The notes under the pieces were generated by a model. The model saw only the letters and a program-made list of their open reading frames with translations. It was not told the origin of the DNA and did no database searches. The position numbers and the translations under genes are program-made. Below, in pieces: positions 6,562-7,967 of a stretch of 7,967 nt of DNA. How positions within the stretch are numbered: the first letter of the stretch is position 1; each line of letters opens with the position of its first letter. Origin of the DNA: Pseudomonadota bacterium (lineage in GTDB: Bacteria > Myxococcota > Bradymonadia > UBA4248); contig JAGACY010000222.1 in NCBI GenBank assembly GCA_017613855.1, forward strand, positions 1-7,967, given 5' to 3'.

Positions 6562-6595
6562 AAAGAACAAATTCTTTATTGCATTGCAGTGCAAG
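6562..6595. other. two short inverted repeats downstream of the acylphosphatase gene
   Basis: AAAGAA-CAAA-TTCTTT (6562-6577) is a perfect 6-bp inverted repeat. TTGCA at 6580-6584 pairs with TGCAA at 6591-6595, with one further T-G pair inside. Both lie just after the acylphosphatase stop and before frdA, so they may be weak 3'-end hairpins or operator sites for frd control. Short symmetric sequences arise easily in AT-rich DNA, so confidence is low. Confidence 0.25.
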
Positions 6596-6596
6596 G

Positions 6597-6875
6597 TTAT
6601 ACGCTATAACGAACACCAAATGATGCTTCATTGTCAACGGTTGGAAGCTCTTTGGCTTCAATTTTCGCTATCTCTATGTAGCAGCTGTCTTCCATCCATG
6701 GAAAAAACCGCTCAATATCCAATTGCTCGCCCTGTAATTCCAATTCGACACGGCCGTCCGAAAGGTTTCGTACCCATCCTGTCAGCTGTAATCTTGAAGC
6801 AATGCGCTGAGCTTTGTACCGAAAACCAACGCCCTGGACTTCGCCGGAGACATAATAATGATAACGCACTATCAT
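6597..6875 (-). CDS. acylphosphatase
   Basis: This encodes a 92-residue protein, the typical length of small cytoplasmic acylphosphatases, which hydrolyse carboxyl-phosphate bonds such as those of acetyl phosphate or 1,3-bisphosphoglycerate. The phosphate-binding loop G11-E-V-Q-G-V-G-F-R19 is intact, with catalytic R19, and N37 in G-W-V-R-N-L-S-D-G-R-V-E is the second catalytic residue. I prefer the ATG at 6875; a TTG at 6890 would add five residues, and neither has a clear Shine-Dalgarno sequence. It starts 42 bases after the leucine-rich-repeat gene stop on the same strand, so the two may share a transcript. A gap of 139 bases with hairpins separates it from frdA. The physiological substrate cannot be told from sequence. 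Confidence 0.93.
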   Translation of the reverse strand: MIVRYHYYVSGEVQGVGFRYKAQRIASRLQLTGWVRNLSDGRVELELQGEQLDIERFFPWMEDSCYIEIAKIEAKELPTVDNEASFGVRYSV

Positions 6876-6917
6876 GAAATCATTTGCCAAAGAGAATGAA
6901 GAAAAGGGCGCGTTTCT

Positions 6918-7967
6918 TTAAACGAAATGCAATCCCGACTGCACGATGCTGCCTGAGCTCCAGCATTCGATTTGATGAGCACAATGACAGGATTCCAGAA
7001 AATCACGAATGATTTCTGCATGTGCCAACGAAGTGATGGAAAAGATATGATTGGGAACTTTGTCGACTTTTTGGGGCGCTTTTAAATCAAGAATGACCAG
7101 CTCACACGGCGCAATAGCCTGACTCCATGATGAAAGCCACTGTTCAAGGGTATCATCTTCACTGCAATCCGGATTGATTCGTGTCACTTCAAAGTCAAGG
7201 CCCCGCAGCAACCCTTCTATTCTAAATACGAAATTTAGATAGTCCCATTCTTCACAAAAACTGGCCGTGTGGTGCCATATCATGGGGTGATAACGCGTAG
7301 GCGTCAGTTCGGCACCAAACAAATTCAGCGCTTTGCCCATAGAGTTTTTTATAGCTTCCTGGTAATTTTTACTATTCTGATAGCGCAATTTGTATATATC
7401 ATACATGGCTTTCTCGGCCAGTTTGTATGTCTGACCACTTCCGCCGATAGCTTCTGCAGTCATGAATAACAGGGATTCAAGTGCTTTTCCGCTTTGGATG
7501 TCTTCCATCTCAATTTTTAAAAGAACATGGTTGCAGAGTTCTGCCAACTGACCTACGGCATAGGTATCATCTCCTGTTAAAATACGGCAAAATTTGAGAG
7601 CCTGCCGAAATATCGAAACTCTTTCTGCAATTAATTCCGGTAAATGTATCGTCTCTGCATAGAGCATGTCGAGAATATTATAAATACATGACTGGACAAA
7701 AGGTGTTTGTGGCAAATAGAAGATATGTTCCGGATCAAGTTCATTGGGATCTGCTCGCATTCTGCGCATGATGCCATTGTCGAGTTCATAATAGGTCCAG
7801 ATATCCGAATCATAGCAGTCCAGAAATGCATGCTTTTGGATGTCATCGACTGTATCCGGCCATTTTATGCGTTCCAATGCACCGCATCCCGAAAATAATC
7901 CTTCCGGAATAATGCGCAAATTGTGCGGCAATGCTGCATATTCGAGAGATATACATCCTGAAAAAAC
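6918..7967 (-). CDS. leucine-rich-repeat (BspA-type) protein, 5' end cut off by the window
   Basis: The reading frame is open to the window edge, so only the last 349 residues are visible. An internal TTG at 7931 is not the start, because the codons upstream of it continue the repeat. Visible residues 2-51 form two exact 23-residue leucine-rich repeats of the BspA/LRR_5 type, each beginning F-S-G-C and containing a L-P or W-P-D-T step, then F-L-D-C starting a third. The rest (about 52-349) is mostly helical and matches no family I recognise; it ends near C-W-S-S-G-S-I-V-Q-S-G-L-H-F-V. No membrane segment or C-terminal sorting signal is visible, and the cell location depends on the missing N-terminus. 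BspA-type repeats usually mediate protein binding, often at surfaces. The acylphosphatase gene follows closely on the same strand. Confidence 0.75.
   Translation of the reverse strand, partial: VFSGCISLEYAALPHNLRIIPEGLFSGCGALERIKWPDTVDDIQKHAFLDCYDSDIWTYYELDNGIMRRMRADPNELDPEHIFYLPQTPFVQSCIYNILDMLYAETIHLPELIAERVSIFRQALKFCRILTGDDTYAVGQLAELCNHVLLKIEMEDIQSGKALESLLFMTAEAIGGSGQTYKLAEKAMYDIYKLRYQNSKNYQEAIKNSMGKALNLFGAELTPTRYHPMIWHHTASFCEEWDYLNFVFRIEGLLRGLDFEVTRINPDCSEDDTLEQWLSSWSQAIAPCELVILDLKAPQKVDKVPNHIFSITSLAHAEIIRDFLESCHCAHQIECWSSGSIVQSGLHFV

Noticed and set aside
6911..6924. Small hairpin CGTTT-CTTT-AAACG at the end of the LRR gene as a terminator
   Set aside because: It has five pairs, four bases of loop and no T-run, and the acylphosphatase gene starts a few tens of bases later on the same strand.
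7929..7931. TTG as start codon of the leucine-rich-repeat protein
   Set aside because: The in-frame codons upstream, V-F-S-G-C-I-S-L-E-Y, complete a 23-residue repeat and stay open to the window edge, so the gene begins outside the window.
1..7967. Search for CRISPR arrays, tRNA genes, transposases, toxin-antitoxin or phage-defence genes
   Set aside because: No regularly spaced direct DNA repeats, cloverleaf sequences or proteins of these families were seen by eye. The only tandem repeats are protein-level units in the SLH protein.

Overview
The window comes from a Gram-negative bacterium of fairly low GC content for its apparent relatives. The best lineage clue is the C-terminus of the first protein: a Cys, a Gly/Asn-rich spacer, one hydrophobic helix, an Arg4 cluster and then the end of the protein. 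This resembles the MYXO-CTERM surface-sorting signal of Myxococcota and related former deltaproteobacteria. A lipoprotein and BspA-type leucine-rich repeats agree with an envelope-rich genome, possibly from an animal gut or an anoxic habitat. Taxonomy is inference; there is no rRNA or other phylogenetic marker here.

Layout. Positions 1-247 hold a candidate promoter and a long 5' leader. Positions 248-2344 (+) encode a 698-residue secreted protein with a signal peptide, three SLH domains, a long Cys-rich repeat region, an acidic linker and the MYXO-CTERM-like tail. After a strong 15-bp stem-loop comes a 182-residue lipoprotein with a single rhodanese domain (2496-3044, +). A short convergent gap (3045-3153) with several stem-loops separates it from genes read from the opposite strand. 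From 6457 down to 3154 (-) lies a complete, tightly packed frdABCD operon for a four-subunit, Escherichia coli-type menaquinol:fumarate reductase. All flavin, iron-sulfur and quinone-site residues that I could check are present. Upstream of it on the same strand are an acylphosphatase gene (6597-6875) and the 3' part of a gene for a leucine-rich-repeat protein with an unidentified C-terminal domain (6918 to the window end, 5' end cut off).

How the parts fit. FrdA (flavin and fumarate site) and FrdB (three Fe-S clusters) form the cytoplasmic catalytic part. FrdC and FrdD anchor it in the inner membrane and bind the quinol, so the operon supports anaerobic respiration with fumarate as electron acceptor. 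The two plus-strand genes are envelope proteins with no visible functional tie to fumarate reduction. I see no mobile element, CRISPR array, tRNA, rRNA or defence system. No gene-free stretch exceeds 300 bases. The most unusual items are the SLH/Cys-repeat/MYXO-CTERM architecture, the lipid-anchored rhodanese, and an E. coli-type frd operon in an apparently myxobacterium-like genome.
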